A DNA stretch of 64,000 nt from Agapanthus africanus (Eukaryota; Streptophyta; Magnoliopsida; Asparagales; Amaryllidaceae), in NCBI GenBank assembly GCA_030015575.1, contig JASDDO010000006.1, positions 321,580,361-321,644,360 of the forward strand, read 5' to 3'. Below the pieces are notes generated by a model. It saw only the letters and a program-made list of their open reading frames with translations. It did no database searches and was not told the DNA's origin. A program made the translations under genes and the position numbers. Below, piece by piece: positions 45,365-60,400 of the stretch; position 1 is the stretch's first letter; each line of letters begins with the position of its first letter.

Positions 45365-48300
45365 TGTCATGCCCCGATTCCCAAAATACGGAATACGAGG
45401 GGTCGACAAGGCCAGCCATGCTCCTACGGTTGAGGAAATATCCCTCCGTAGTCACACTTCGGCTTCTAGCTCTACGTGGTAATCAGTAATCAATGCACAG
45501 GTAATGAGAAATGCAGTCATTAAATCAAAACAAATACAAAAGAACTAACCAGATGGAGATCAAGAGAGTATAGCTCTGGATCGCTGATCAAGATGTCCGC
45601 GTTATCCTCGAGGTATGTCAGGTCCTGGTCCAAGCTAGATCCATTTCTCACTCTGAGCATGCATACTCAGGTCGTCAGAGCGACACGATGGCAATATATA
45701 TATATATATACAAATGGGAACTCATGCAATAATAATGAATATAAAACAGTAATCATGGAATAATAGCGTGAATATGAAGTAGCCAATGCGGGTAGCCAAT
45801 AGAGCAGGTAAACCGTAAAGCAATAAACAGTATGGCAGGTATGTTGAATCAGTGAGCAATGCGTGTCAGTGTCACTAACCCTATCAGTCTCTAAGTCTCA
45901 CTGTACAGGTCACTAAGTCTATCGTCAGTCCAAGTGTGAGAGTACATCACTCGTGAGTATCCCCACCCAAGGGTAGGACCAAAGGACAAGGGAACACATG
46001 CCCGAGTCGCTCATTAATAATCAGTAATTTCCCCATATATCACCAAAGTCGCTGTATGTGCCGGCAATGGGACTCCCGAGGTTCTGTTGAACTGACACTT
46101 AAACTACCCCACACCCCATGGTCTACATCAAACTCTAACGATAAACTCAAATACCAGTCGGTCCATGACAAGTCTACGCGAGAACTGGAGATAGGATCTC
46201 CATGAATCATGTCTCGACTGATACCCAAGACAAATGGACAGTGTTTGGTGCCTTATCTGTGACACCCATATAAGTGCTTTCATAATCTTCCCATACCAAT
46301 TATAGTTATACTTATACATGTCCCATAGACGTCGACAATGCAATATATAAATAGGGTCTGCTGATTGCATACAAGTACGTGTCACTTTCACTTATCCATT
46401 CATGCTTAAACACTCACGTACTTGCCACAATCAAACACTAATACCTAACACTGAGTAATGCACATGATCACTAGGTTACTGATGCAATGACTTCTACATG
46501 ATATGATGAGAATACAATAATTACCATAAGAATGGAATACCATCAGTCAGTGTCCTACCACTTGCATAATTTACTATAAGTCATGCGTGCAGAATTAAGC
46601 GAAACAATGTGAAAGGGGTAAATAGTATGTTTAATTATCTATCCATCAAAATTGCTTTCGCGCCAATTGGGTTTTAGATTTGCAAGTTATGACCATTACA
46701 ATTTAAACGTTCACGGCTTGAAATCCGGTTTTAGAATCGGAAGACAATTTCGTAACACACTTTAATCCCAGTTGGGATCGTAATTAGGCGACGCTATAGT
46801 TGAAAAATATTTAGGGTTAGCAGTTAGGTTTCCACTGCAATTTGAGGATCAGTAATATACTATGTCGACAGGGAGTTATGGACAGGTTATGTTCAATGTG
46901 TAAAATCTGCCTCTGCAGAGTTCAGCAAAACGTATCGACATTGTAAAATGAGTTAAAAATATCAAATAGTTGAGGAATCCAGTGAGACCAGTGGAGTTCG
47001 AAATCTAATTAAATTTTCTATGTAACGATATAGGGTTACATATATTCTCATATTTGAACAGGAATATACAGGGGTTTAGAAACAGGGGTTAACTAGGATT
47101 TCCGTTCTGGACTGCAGTCCAGAATCGTAATCCTCCGCAATTATCTCTATCATAGTTTGTTAAAATCCAGTGACCAACAATAGAATACTGTAGGCTAAAC
47201 AGTTATCTTCGATACGAGCCATGGAACGCTAAAATTCTATTTGTACATAATTTATTATACATTTTACAGTTTAGCATGTACGAAAGTTTTCAGGCTTTAC
47301 GACAGAAATCGGGACAACATTTTACGTGAGCAAACGATATCGTATCGTAACCAAAGTCTTAAGGGACATTCATTGTAATTAGGGCCACCGAATGTTATTT
47401 GTTGCCATCAATTTAACTGGGTTTTTAGGTCATGGTTTACATCGAACACTTATAATAGTATCAGATCGCAACCGAAATGAAAATATGTAGCATGAAGCAA
47501 GTATTAAAACTTGCCTGACGACGATCGATGGTCACAAAGGCGATGATGGTGGCAGCCTGCAGCGACGACATGGTTAGCACAACGACATGCACATGGCTAC
47601 ACGCGGCTGGGATTTGAGCCTGGCCTCGGTGAAGAAGACGGAGCTTGGAGCATCGACGAAGTGGCTTGGCGCAGAGACGGCAAAGCAGTGAGGTGATGAT
47701 GTTGAGTTGAGGCTCGGAGAAAGGAAGTGAGCCGGCGGTGTTGAGGAAGTGCAGCGAGCTAAGAAAGGGAGGCTGGTGGTAGTGTGCTCGGGGTCACCGG
47801 GGATGGTCATGGCTGGGAGCACGGGTGGCCGGAGGCGAACTCTGCAGCTGGGTCGAAGGAGGAGGTTGCTGTCGCAGGGGAAGCTGGCGGTGGCGGTGGT
47901 CTCGTGGGGGTGACGACGACGACAGTGCTTGGTGGGGGTGTGCGGGAGGAGAGGAAGGTGGCGACGGGCTCACGGGAGGAGGAAGGGGATGCGGGGTTTG
48001 GCGAGGGGATGAAGAGGTCGGTGGCGAGGAGGAGCTCGTGTCGAAGGAGGCGAAGGCGGTAGGGTGGAGTGGACGTCGGCGATGGGGGTTCTTGCATAGG
48101 GAAAGAGGAGGAGACGGCGATGGGAGAAAGAGGGAGAGAGAAGAGGGAGAGGCGTGAGAAGAAGGAGGGAGCCGTTGAGGGGAGCGGATCATGGGAGGGA
48201 ACGCGCGCGCGTCGTGGGTGCGAGAGAGGCGGGGGAAGGGACGTGGTCGCGACGACGTGGCCAGAGGAGAACGGGCGGGAACGAGGGAAGACAGTGGGGA

Positions 48301-48796
48301 AAAGAGATAGTGGTCGAGTCGGGTACGGAAGGAGTCGGGTCGGGTAGGGTTCGGGCGAGTTGGGCCGGGCTCAGAGGAATTAAAATTAATTGGGAAGGGA
48401 TAGATGGGACGGCTTGGAAATTAAGTAAAAATAGAAAAGATAGAGGGAAGTGGGCCGGGCTGAAGGAATTAAAAAGGAAAAGGAAAGGGAGGGGGAGATG
48501 GGCCGTCTTAGAAATTATAAAAGGAAATGGAGAGTTAGGGTTTGGGTTTGGGATAAGTTTAGGAAAGGAAAATATGAAAGGGAAAGATAAAAGGATTTAA
48601 GTAATAGAGTTTTAATTTTAGGTTAGGAGTTTAGTAAATTAGTTTAAATAAAATTTATACCTATGTATATATTTATATCGGAATAAATCTAGATTAAATT
48701 CTGGAAAAATATACGGGAATATTGTAGGAAATTTGGGACAGTGTCTGAAGACGTTATTTATTAAAATACGCTAATTATTTATAGGGACTGGGTACA
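45365..48796 (-). mobile_element. M2 left LTR (3' LTR)
   Basis: Palindrome at 47105-47124, GC-rich part 47520-48330, G-quadruplex 48337-48355, telo-box 48535-48543. It aligns along its length with the M1 left LTR. Confidence 0.85.
48337..48355 (+). other. G-quadruplex motif in the M2 left LTR
   Basis: GGGTCGGGTAGGGTTCGGG, the same motif as 31778-31796. Confidence 0.85.
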
Positions 48797-49660
48797 TCAT
48801 AACTCCCTTACAAAAATTTCGTTCTCGAAATTTAAAATAAACGATAAGCTATAAATAATATGCGAAAAACCACAGAATCAAATACTACTATATAGCGGTC
48901 TACGTAGAAGCAGCTAGATAAAAACAGAATCCTAAATATATATATACTTACGTATTATCAAAGAGTTGCGTAGCTAAACGTAATAAGCATAAGGCATAAC
49001 CATTTATAATAGCAACTATAAGCACAATACCCGGAAAAATAAAGTAGCAATAATAAAGTAGTGAAGGATTTGCCGATAGGTTAAAATATTTTAGAATAAT
49101 GTATCGATCAAACAATTTTAAAATAACTTTGAAAACCCACATGGTGAAAATAAGAGACATGGAACAAAATAATATGCGCGATATATGTTTGCGCTATTGA
49201 AAATGTGAAGAGTAGTAAAGCATTTAAAACGGGTAAAACGGAAGTAGTTAATAACACGAAATTTTTCGATAAATACAAAATAACGAAAACTAAATTTTCG
49301 AATAACGACGTCACTGAATGTAATAAAAGGAAGCACTACTGGTGTATAAGGGCTAGTCAGGGTAGAGGTTACAATAGAGTATGGCCCATTCAAAAGATCG
49401 GGGTGCGGTACTTTTAATCTAAGCGAGGGACAAATCAGCACACGGTGCAGGAGTGAAGGACAGTAATGAATCACAGGAGGAAAAGAAATGTATAGGGGAA
49501 ATAGTTAATGTATCATGCGAACCAAAAATCAAAAGATTAACGAACCCAGAAATTTTATTTCATTCCAGAAAATTCCAAACAAGGCATTCTCGAAAAATAA
49601 AAGGTGGCTCTAAACTATACATAAATTTATTTGGCCAGAGGAGACAAAAACTAAATCACG

Positions 49661-50131
49661 TCAGTCGCGGTAATGGGAGTTCAGCAGGTTACGGTAGGCT
49701 CGCGCGCTCAGATAGGGGCGTCCATTTCCATAGCGCCTCGTAGGGATCGCCACTGGAGGTTCTCCTGCCGCGGGGTCTTGTTCTTTTGGTCCTTCTTCCT
49801 CGGCTGGAGCTTCTTCATCGAGATCTACTTCCACGTGATTCTCTTCATCTGGACCTTCTTCTATGGGATTTTCTTCCACTGGATTCTCCCCAAGGTCTTC
49901 CTCTCCTGGATTTTCTTCTATCGGGTCCTCTTCGGGGTCCTCTTCTTCATCGTCAGAGTCGCTGATCATGTCGACTTCTGCGGCTGCGAATCCTCCACCC
50001 TCGGAATCGCTGTTTCTGAAAATCACCTGTGGGTCGTTGATCTCTTCATCTGAACTCACTAGCATGCAGTCCAAGGAAACGCACGACCGTGCGTCCTCAT
50101 CTAGAGGCGGCGCTGCTCCAGGGTGGGCCAT
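49661..50131 (-). mobile_element. M2 acidic ORF
   Basis: Counterpart of the M1 acidic ORF, starting MAHPGAAPPLDEDARSCVSL and ending RRYGNGRPYLSARAYRNLLN. The Glu/Pro repeat block is nine residues shorter than in M1, an in-frame repeat-number difference. The frame is open in both copies despite several percent divergence. Function unknown. Confidence 0.5.
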
Positions 50132-50401
50132 GGCCTGAAAAGAAAGAGTCATGTTTAGATAATGGAACACATTAAGAAAATAATCAAGGGTACGGAGTAC
50201 AAGGAAAATATGCGGTAGGTAAGGACTGAAAAATCAAAATTTAGAATGTTGATGCAATGAATAGTATAAATAAAGTGAGAGGCATGGGAACGATACATAT
50301 ATCACAACTCAGAGTTTTATTGCATTCAACTAAAAGTTCAACGGATACAAGATTTTAAACGAAAGGAAATATTTACAAAAGAGTGACAACATTTTTTTTT
50401 A

Positions 50402-50989
50402 TTAAAAGCAGAAAGGTAATAATTCTCCTTTGATACCTAGACCGCTGCATTCTCGTCGAGCAAGTGGAATTCTGCGCTGGACCCATACTATCCTCGAAGT
50501 TCGAGTTACGAAATAACCATCACTTAGCAAGAGTGGAGAGTATGGACGAATCTCCCCCTTATAGTTCCTTCCTTTTAGGGCACCCATTGACAAGATGTTC
50601 GCTGGATCAGCAAATTAGGCACTGTCCTTTGGCGCTGCGACAGTCTCTCTGAAAGTGTCTTGGCTTCTTGCAGAATCCACAACGTTGAGCCTTCCGATGC
50701 TTCTGTTGCTGGGGAACAGGTGGGAGCTTCATCTTCACCTCTTTTCCTTTTTAACAGGGATTCCCTTACGATTGGAGGCTTCTGCTGGTGCCTGAGTCAT
50801 CTACCTTCCTAATCCTTCAGCTAACAGGTCGTTCGTTCGCTCCTGGGCTTCCTTCAAACCTTGCAGCACATTCAAAATCTCGACGGTCTGATTCTCGGGA
50901 GTACAAGGAGTAAAAATCAGAACAAGGTATAGAATAGACAATGAAACAAGAATATCGGGTGAGGTGAAACTCAATCGAGCGGAAATCAA
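50402..50989 (-). mobile_element. M2 Gag-like fragment with zinc-knuckle remnants
   Basis: Aligns with M1 33868-34459. It keeps NVLQGLKEAQERTNDLLAEG and the basic and knuckle-coding stretch (near 50580-50690), but is more broken than M1. Confidence 0.6.
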
Positions 50990-51225
50990 ATGTAGAACTC
51001 CAAGTCACTCAATAGAGTACAGTATTGTAACTATGCTGCAGTTCATAATAACAACCATGTAACTCTACTAAGTCACCCAAAACTCTAGCGAATGGATCAA
51101 TATGTATAGCAGAATACACTATGTGAACCAAGATCAAGAATGACAAGTTTACAATCTAGACCGAAGGATATCTTAGATTGTCAAGCACTACACGGAAACT
51201 GCAATCCCAATCGAAACAAAACCTG

Positions 51226-51237
51226 GCTCTGATACCA
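51226..51237 (-). promoter_or_regulatory. M2 primer binding site (iMet)
   Basis: The minus strand reads TGGTATCAGAGC exactly, nine bases from the LTR edge at 51247. Confidence 0.9.
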
Positions 51238-51246
51238 ACAAAACCA

Positions 51247-54200
51247 TGTCACGCCCCCGCTTCCCAAAATACGGAATACGAGGAGTCGACAAGGCCATCC
51301 ATGCTCCTACGGTCGAGAAAATATCCCTTCGTAGTCACACTTCGGGCTTCTAGCTCTATATGGTAATCAGTAATCAATGCACAGGTAATGAGAAATGCAG
51401 TCACTAAATCAAAACAAATACAAAAGAACTAACTAGATGGAGATCAAGAGAGTATAGCTCTGGGTCACTGATCAAGATGTCCACGATATCCTCGAGGTAC
51501 GTCAGGACCTGGTCCAAGCTAGATCCACTCCTCACTCTGAGCATGCATACTCAGGTCTTCAGAGCGACACGATGGCAATATATATAGATACAAATGGGAA
51601 CTTGGGCAATAATAATGAATATGAAACAGTAATCATGGAATAATGGCGTGAATATGAAGTAGCCAATGCAGGTAGCCAATAGAGCAGGTAAACCATAAAG
51701 CAGTAAACAGTATGGCAGGTATGTTGAATCAGTAAGCAATGTGTGTCAATGTCACAAACCCTATCAGTTTCTAAGTCTCACTGTACAGATCACTAAGCAT
51801 ATCGTCAGTCCAAGTGTGAGAGTCAACCACTCGTGAGTATCCCCACCCAAGGGTAGGACCCAAGGACAAGGGAACACGGGCCCGAATCGCTCGCTAATAA
51901 TCGGTAATATCCCCATATATCTCAAGAGTCGCTATATGTGCCGGAAATGGGACTCCCGAGGTTCTGTTGAACTCAAACTCAAACTACCCCACACCCTGTA
52001 GTCTACATCAAACGCCAACCATAAACTCAAACACCAGTCGGTCCATGACAAGTCTACTCGAGAACTGGAAAAAGGATCTCCATCAAGTATGTCTCGACTG
52101 ATACCCAAGATAAATGGTTAGTGTTTGCTGCCTTATCTATGACACCCACATAAGTGCTTCCATAATCGTCCCATACCAATTATAGTTACACTTATACATG
52201 TCCCATAGATGTCGACAATGCAATATATAAATAGGGTCTGCTGATTGCGTACAAGTACGTGTCACTTCCACATATCCATTCATGCTTAAACACTCACGTA
52301 CTCGCCACAATCAAACACTAATACATAACACTGGGTAATGCACATGATCACTAGGTTACCGATGCAATGACTTCTACACGATATGATGAGAATGCAATAA
52401 TTACTATAAGAATGGAATATCATCAGTCAGTGTCCTACCACTTGCATAATTTACTATAAGTCATGTGTGTAGAATTAAGCAAAACAATCTAAAAGGGGTA
52501 AATAGTATGTTGAATTATCTATCCATCAAAATTGGTTTCGTGCCAATCGGGTTTCAGATTTTCTAGTTATGACCATTACAATTTAAGCGTTCACGGCTGG
52601 AAATCCGGTTTCAGAATCGGAAGTCCATTTCGTAACACACTTTAATCCCAGTTGGGATCATAATTAGATGACGCTATAGTTGAAAAATGTTTAGGGTTAT
52701 CAGTTAGGTTTCTACCTCAATTTGCGGATCAATAATATACTATGTCGACAGGGGGTTATGGACAGGTTATTTTCGATGTGTAAAATCTGCCTCTGTAGAA
52801 TTCAGCAAAACGTATCGACATTGTAAAATGAGTTTAAAATATCAAAAAGTTGAAGAATCCAGTAAGACCAGTGGAGTAAGAAATCTAATTCAATTTTCTA
52901 CGTAACTATATAGGGTTCTGTGCATTCTAATATTTGAATAGGAATACACAGGGGTTTAGAAACAGGGGTTAACTGGGATTTCCGTTCTGGACTGCAGTCC
53001 AGAATCGTAATCCTCCGCAATTATCTCTATCATAGTTTGTTAAAATCCAGTGTCCAACTATAGAATACTATAGCCTAATCAGTTATCTTCGATACAAGCC
53101 ATGGAACGCTAAAATTCGATTTTTACATAATTTATTATACATTTTACAGTTTAGCATGTACGAAAGTTTTCAGGTTTTACGACAGAAATCGGGACATCAT
53201 TTTACGTGAGCAAACGACATCGTATCGTGACCAAAGTCTTAAGGGACATTCATTGTAACTCGGGCCACCGAATGTTATTTGTTGCCATCAATTTAACTGG
53301 GTTTGTAGGTCATGATTTACATCGAACACTTATAATAGTATCAGATCGCAACCGAAATGAAAATATGTAGCATGAAGCAAGTATTAAAACTTGCCTGACG
53401 ACGATCGATGGTCACAAAGGCGATAATGGAGGCAGCCTGCAGTGACGGCACGGTTAGCACAGCAACATGCACATGGCTACACGCTACTGGGATTTGAGCC
53501 TGGCCTCGGTGAAGAAGACGGAGCTTGGAGCAACGACGAAGTGGCTTGGCACTGAGACGGCAAAGCAGTGAGGTGATGATGTTGAGTTGAGGCTCAGAGA
53601 AAGGAAGTGAGCTGGCGGTGTTGAGGAAGTGCAGTGAGCTGAGAAAGGGAGGCTGGTGGTAGTGTGCTCGAGGTCACCGGGGATGGTCGTGGAAGGGAGC
53701 ACGGGTGGCCGGAGGCGAAGTCTGCAGCTGGGTAGAAGGAGGAGGTTGCTGTCGCAAGGGAAGCTGGCGGTGGCGGTGGCGGTGGTCTCGTGGGGGTGAC
53801 GATGACGACAGTGCTTGGTGGGGGTGCGCGGGAGGAGAGGAGGGTGGCGACGGGCTCACGGGAGGAGGAAGGGGATGCAGGGCTTGGCGAGGGGATGAAG
53901 AGGTCAGTGGCGAGGTGGAGGAGACGAGGAGGAGCTCTTGTCGAAGGAGGCGAAGGCGGTAGGGTGGAGTAAACGTCGGCGATGGGGGTTCTTGCATAGG
54001 GAAAGAAGGGGAGACGGCGATGGGAGAAAGAGGGAGAGAGAAGAAGGAGAGGCGAGAGAAGAAGGAGGGAGCCATTGAGGGGAGCGGGTCATGGGAGGGA
54101 ACGCGCGCGCGTTGTGGGCGCGAGAGAGACGGGGGAGGGGACGTGGTCGCGACGACGTGGCCAGAGGAGAATGGGCGGGAACGAGGGAAGACAGTGGGGA

Positions 54201-54700
54201 AGAGAGAAAGTGGTCGGGTCAGGTAGGGAAGGAGTCGGGTCGGGTAAGGGTCGGGCAAGTTGGGCCGGGCTCAGAGGAATTAAAATTAATTGGGAAAGGA
54301 GAGATGGGCCGGCTTGGAAATTAAGTAAAAATAGAAAAGATAGAGGGAAGTGGGCCGGGCTGAAAGAATTAAAAAGGAAAAGGAAAGGGAGGGGAAGATG
54401 GGCCGGCTTGGAAATTATAAAAGGAAATGGAGAGTTAGGGTTTGGGATTGGGCTGAGTCTAGGAAAGGAAAATATGAAAGGGAAAGATAAAAGGAATTAT
54501 TTAATAGAGTTTTAATTTTAGGTTAGGAGTTTAGTAAATTAGTTTAAATAATAGTTATACTTATGTATATATTTATATCTGGATAAATCTGGATTAAATT
54601 CTGGAAAAATATACGGGAATTTTGTAGGAAATTTGGGAAAGTGTCTGAAGACGTTATTTATTAAAATACACTAATTATTTATAGGGGACTGGGTATTACA
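51247..54700 (-). mobile_element. M2 right LTR (5' LTR)
   Basis: 3454 bp. Palindrome 52985-53004, GC-rich part 53400-54230, G-quadruplex 54237-54255 (loops 2, 3, 2), telo-box 54435-54443. Begins TGTCACGCC and ends GGTATTACA. Confidence 0.87.
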
Positions 54701-54705
54701 ATCTA
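54701..54705. repeat. M2 target site duplication (right)
   Basis: atcta, matching 45360-45364. Confidence 0.85.
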
Positions 54706-57449
54706 TCCTCATCAGTACTAGATATGGTTTCGTTACCACGGTTGTACGGGCGTGGAGAGCTACGGCTAGAGTTGCGGTCAACATGAGCTCGCCACCGACG
54801 AGGACTGACCAGGGCATAATTCCAGGGACATACGATTTGCATAGATGCGCTGTGTTATTGTATTTTCACGCCATGAGCGTTGGATGGATCACTGTTATGA
54901 GATTTCTCGGGCGTGCAGAATTGCACCAAAAGATTGAGCCGCTGATAGAGGCCAGCCAGAATGTGATGACCATTAATGTATCGCTTATTCATGATGATTG
55001 AGGTACTGTTCAGCATGCAGATGAATGAGCCAGTTGTTGCTGCGAACGACGAGATATCGCCCCAGATGTTGGAGCTATTGCTGTACAAGTTATACTTAGA
55101 GATATGATAGAAGGTCGCTAGTCACCCGAGGATGAATGACTAGGACATGTGGTTCGTTCGCTTACCCCAATGCGAGGTCATCAGATAGATTGATTCCAGG
55201 TAGAGACGACTTCATGCCGGTAAGTTGAGAGTCGATAGAGGCGATCGAATATTAGAAACTCATATTCCAAGTTTAAAGTATTCGGAAAGACATGCAAGCA
55301 ATTCTATGGACCCTCTAGAAGAATGAAATTCTAACTCGACATAATGACCGTGTGAAAGCCTTTGAACCTTAGGGTTTGCGGCAGTTCCGCGGTGCCATTA
55401 GTGAGGCTTGGGTTTGCCCATCAACGGCTGGTCCACCGATGTTCTAGTATGCACTCGATACTATTAAACCGTATCCAAGATGTTGAGCTCTTGGGGGATA
55501 TTGAGGTTTTGACGAATCGATCAAATGGTTCGACTTCATTCGGATGCTATGTGGTGAGATGCATTTCTTGGGAGACTCCAGATACGAGTATAGCCGTTGG
55601 AGCACAGTCCATGTAGCCACGAAGAGACGAGTCCGAAGCAGTCGACATTAGATAAAAGTGGAGTAAGAGGTTCGTACGAGATCTTGATAAGTTGACGATC
55701 CACCCCGCCGACTTCAGAGATGTGATACGCATGCAGAGGCGTTTTATATGGATATATCTTCTAGAAGGAGTCGCGATAGGTATGCAGCCGTTCCGGAACA
55801 AGAAACAGATTTAGTGAAGGGTGATAACTTCCGGACAATTCGGCAAAGACGAGATTTGGGAGTGACATCGACAAGTCCTTTCTGGAATAAATTACGAGAA
55901 GATTTGGACCCAGGAGTGGTCATGTTAGGCACACCAGCAGGCCAGAGTTCAGCATCGTCGACGAGACATGTTTTGAGTGACCATAATAGTTGGCCAGAGA
56001 TTTTTAGAGGATGTGCTTCAGCGGGACTATTCCGCCATACTTGATTTCGGTATTTTGGGCGATCTATTCGCATGATTGAGTTTTGATAATTGAGTTTCAT
56101 GATATTTGTTTTCATGTACCATGGTTGCACCTACTGGGTATTTATAGTTTGTGCACAGATATTGCACTTGATATCGTTTTTGTGCCTTGGCGGCGCATGC
56201 TTATGATTTCATAGATTTCACACGGTTGGGTTAATTTATGCTTACAAACCGATTTGATTTTTGCACTCGGTATAATTCATATATGCTTGCAGTGCAGTGA
56301 TACATATTTTGTGCACTACAGTTGCACAAGACTTCGATTTGATGTTATTGGAGGTATTGATTTTGACTTCATGCCTAGGGCATGCATATGATTTGACTTA
56401 TGCTTACGGCATAGTTTTCATGCACTTTTAGTGTTTGATTAGATTTTGTGCACGCTGATGCACATGGTTGTGAGATTTGATACACGGTATACCTGATTTG
56501 GATTTGAGATATGTTGTATACCGTGGATTTCAATTGTGATGCTTGATATTTGTTTTGTGCACCTTGTGCGCCTGATTGGATTTTCGCATATGTTGGGCAC
56601 ATGATTTGAGATGCGATATTGGTGCACACCAGATGCACTAAATCGAGATTTTTCGTGCATATTAGATGCACCCGATTTTGCTGTCAGGCACCCACGTTGC
56701 CTTTGACAGGTGTTTCGTGCACACCCATTGCACTTAGATATTGTTTCTGTGCACATGTATGGCACATATATGGATTTTGATTTCCGTGCACACCAGATGC
56801 ACGTAGCATTCATATGCACATTTTGGGATTGATTTCTTATGGAGCAGTACGTTTTTATGATATTTACTATTGTTTTCGTACTGAGCAGGACTAGTCAGAG
56901 GACAGTACCTGAATGTATTTTACATGCATTGATGGTTATCGAAGGGATTTTCAAAAGAGAGCTATAATCTCAGTATTTACCTACGTGTCTGATATAACAC
57001 AAAACGTTTAAAACAAGGGAACCCTTCTAAATTATTTTCTAAAACGGAGGGACGTGCATATTAAACTAAAGATATATACATATATGATTATTTTCTTACA
57101 ATAGACGTCCGCCCCTGTGCAGTGTTATATGCATCGCACAGCAACACGAAAGGTTTGGCCCGCATTTCCTTCAGATGTTTACATGTATAGTTTTGATGTA
57201 TATCATATTGGTTTCATTTTCGATTTGACATTTGTGTCTTCACCATGACTCCGATGATTGCGGGATGCTTGACTGAGTTTTTTTTTTGAGTTATCTGCTC
57301 ATTGTTCATGCGCATGCATTGCGCTATGATGCGTTTTATGTATTTATGATTTCGGGACCACGACGGCTTAGACTTTTTACAGAAATGTTTTAGTATTCGA
57401 GGGGTTTAAATTTAAATTCGGGGACCGAATTTCTTCAAGAAGGGAAGAT
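54706..57449 (+). mobile_element. L body 2, main part
   Basis: Matches L body 1 (38165-40901) from end to end, including the unidentified open frames (54783-55001, 55748-56044), the TGCAC-rich tract (56126-56819) and the PPT (ttcttcaagaagggaagat before 57450). No retrotransposon protein is recognisable. Confidence 0.72.
56126..56819 (+). repeat. TGCAC-rich degenerate repeat tract in L body 2
   Basis: Counterpart of 39585-40283, with most TGCAC positions kept. Confidence 0.72.
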
Positions 57450-60400
57450 TGTAATATTTCTGAAAAAAATAAAATATTATTTTTGGGAATATTTATAATT
57501 AAATAATAAAATATTGAATATTTTAATAAGGCGGTATAATTAAATACCGATAAATTGGGAAAAAATTTGGAAAATTATGGAAATTACTAAAAAGAAGGTA
57601 CTTTATATGATTTAAGAAAATTATGAGAGTTTATGATTTATTTGACACTAATTTTGTGCTAATCGCGATTAAAAATCGCTAATCGGACTTTAAGCGTGTT
57701 TTGTGCACATGTCATTTTTTTTAACACTTGTTACATTTTTCCTACATGTTTTGGGTGTATGGTTATTGTTTTGGGTTTACTATTGGAAGGAGAAGAAAAG
57801 GAAAGAAAAGAAAAGAAATATGATTAAAGAATGGAGGGATGGGTATGAGAGAGAGTGAAAGGGTAAGGGGTCAAACCTAGGACCAAGCTCCCATTCCCAC
57901 TTTACTCTTCACCATTTTCTCTCCTCTCCTCACTCACTTGCTGCTGCTGCTGTCTCCTCTCCCCCTTGCCTCTCTACCTCCTCAAATCATCACAATAAAC
58001 CCATTAAAACCTCATCCCACTTTCATGAGTTTTGTGCACAAGCTCACAAGCTACACTTTGGACCAAGAAGCCTGCATTTTGGACACTTGGGGCAACTCAA
58101 GAAAATTCTTGAGTTGCCAAACGAGGTATTCTCCTAACCATTAGCCTAGTATTTCCATTGTTTTTACATCCATGTTAGATTAGAACCGATATTGTGTGGT
58201 TTTGGGAAGTTTGAAAACTTGAGTTGAGAATTTGGATTTTAGTTGAACCCAAATATGAAATTAAGGCTAATAGAGGATACACAACCCCTGTGGTGATTGA
58301 TTAGAGACCTAAACCAGAGACTAGAACCCATTTTAGTGGACTTAGAAACCCGATATCGCAAGAATTTTGGATTCTGTGAGTGTATTATGAAATCTGCTAA
58401 CACCCGGAGCCTCTGAAAATTATTTAGCAAACACAGAGTGATGTGCAGGCAACCTGGAGTGTACCACCAAAACCCTAGCCCCTAACCATCAACCCTGGCC
58501 ACAAATTAATTCATTCTAGCCGCAATTTGTGGCCAGAGCAGTGAGGAAGTGGTTCGTTTTTGTTTCAGGGCTTTATCTCCAGTAAATTTGACCCTTGGCA
58601 TATGCAAAATTGGCTGATTTGACCCAGAGTAAAATCTGGGATCATTTTCTTGTGTTGGCGCATTGTTTTACGACTTGTTTTAACATGGATTTTGGTATTT
58701 GATATTTCGTTTCCTTCTTGTGGCGTTTGAACGTCACAACTAGGGTTATTGGTCGTGTTTGCATGCGAGACTATAGGTTTTTACCTATGAGCGTAGCGTG
58801 TGCTGTTTTTGGTTTTCCGATGTGATTTTAATACGCATTTGCGATTGGGTTATATGTGTAGGTACCCCACGTGATGTCGAGACGTTGAAGATGAAGATGG
58901 CGACATCGGCATCAGCACACAAAAAGCAAGGTGAGTAGATTTATATCTATGGGGAGAAGTCGGGTGGATGATGTATAGCACCCCCGCAAAGTTGTAAGGA
59001 ATTATATGTTGGGATACGATATATATACCTTTATATGTTAGGATGTGATACGAGCCTTAGCAAGAAAGCTTTAGGAGATTTGGGGTTAGTGTTAGCGAGT
59101 ATGGATGAAAGGACTCTAGCCGATTTCTTAGTCCCGAAAACCTAGGGTAAAGATTTGCATACATGCACATACACATACTCGCATACTTTGACTTCTTTGT
59201 GTGTATTGGGAACATATTTATATAAGTATTCGTTTGCTTGGATGACGAGAATGTTATATGATACTTGGGAATGAGTCGATCTGATCGGGCATGATGCCGT
59301 GAGATATTGAATGCGTGACCGAGATTTGTCATGATGTTATAGCGGGTTGTTGGACAACGATACTATGTTGATGATATATTATGATAGTTGACGGGTTATA
59401 TATCGAGATATGAGATATGATATGTTAAGCTATTATAATGGATAGCTTGGGCGATGTATACTCCTATATGATGATAAGTATGGATGACACCGGATTGTAT
59501 GAGGCTGTAGACCAGTAGCCAGATCATAATTAGTGTCGATGATATTAGTAGGGTACTAGACTTAGATCAGCTCCCCCTACTCACGATATATGATGATGTG
59601 GATATCAGATGAATAATGAGATAAATATGATATTTGACCTGTACCCAGATTTGGGAAGCCATACGATAGATTTACCGTACGAGAGATAGTTATGAGAATA
59701 GATCCGCACTCTTGACTCGAGGATGTCATATTATTTATTGTATCGTACGTGATACCGTGGAGGCGAGATCACCGACTACTAGGTGTGTATATATATATAT
59801 ATATAGATCGACTCAGACTTAGGCGGATTCCCTTACCCTTTTTACTGGGCTCGAGTCATACTCATTTTCAAAGGTGGGGAGTCGTGAGTATGTTTTTATA
59901 CCAAATTGTATGACTCGTATATTGGGTAGGTATATTTTCAGTGTTGCCGTTACTACATCACTTTCTGTACATTTCATGATGTTTCATCGCATTGCATGCT
60001 TGTACATATGTTATCTGTAATCATCATGAAACCCAGCTGTCAGGACACCAACACCATTACCGATGATGCGTATGCTCCACATACACTAGCTTGCCGGCTC
60101 ACACACATCATCATCAGTAATTGCCATGTCACGTACACTTTAGAAAATACTATTCTTTGATATAGCTTGCTAAGTTGATAGTTGCAATATGTTATAGTTT
60201 TCATGTGCTAGTTTAACTATTGCATTCATTGCATGATATCAGATGCATTCATGTATTCTTTGGTTATGCAGTATTATGGAGATTTTTTCCAGTTTTCATT
60301 GTTATTGACATGGTGACTTAATGATTTCGGATTATTCTTGATATTTTCTGGATTTGGAAACCGCATGTGAAAGTTTTGTAAAACCGATGAATTATTTTAA

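Larger units (their letters stand above)
45365..54700 (-). mobile_element. Element M2, copy of M1 in the second L unit
   Basis: 9336 bp, minus strand, with LTRs at 45365-48796 and 51247-54700 and internal region 48797-51246. The order of parts matches M1 one for one: primer site, knuckle-bearing Gag fragment, acidic ORF, PPT. It lies at the same L position with the same duplication, so M1 and M2 descend from a single insertion. Non-autonomous fossil. Confidence 0.87.

Noticed and set aside
28804-54705. M1 and M2 as two independent insertions
   Set aside because: Same base position, same atcta duplication and same orientation in two homologous bodies.
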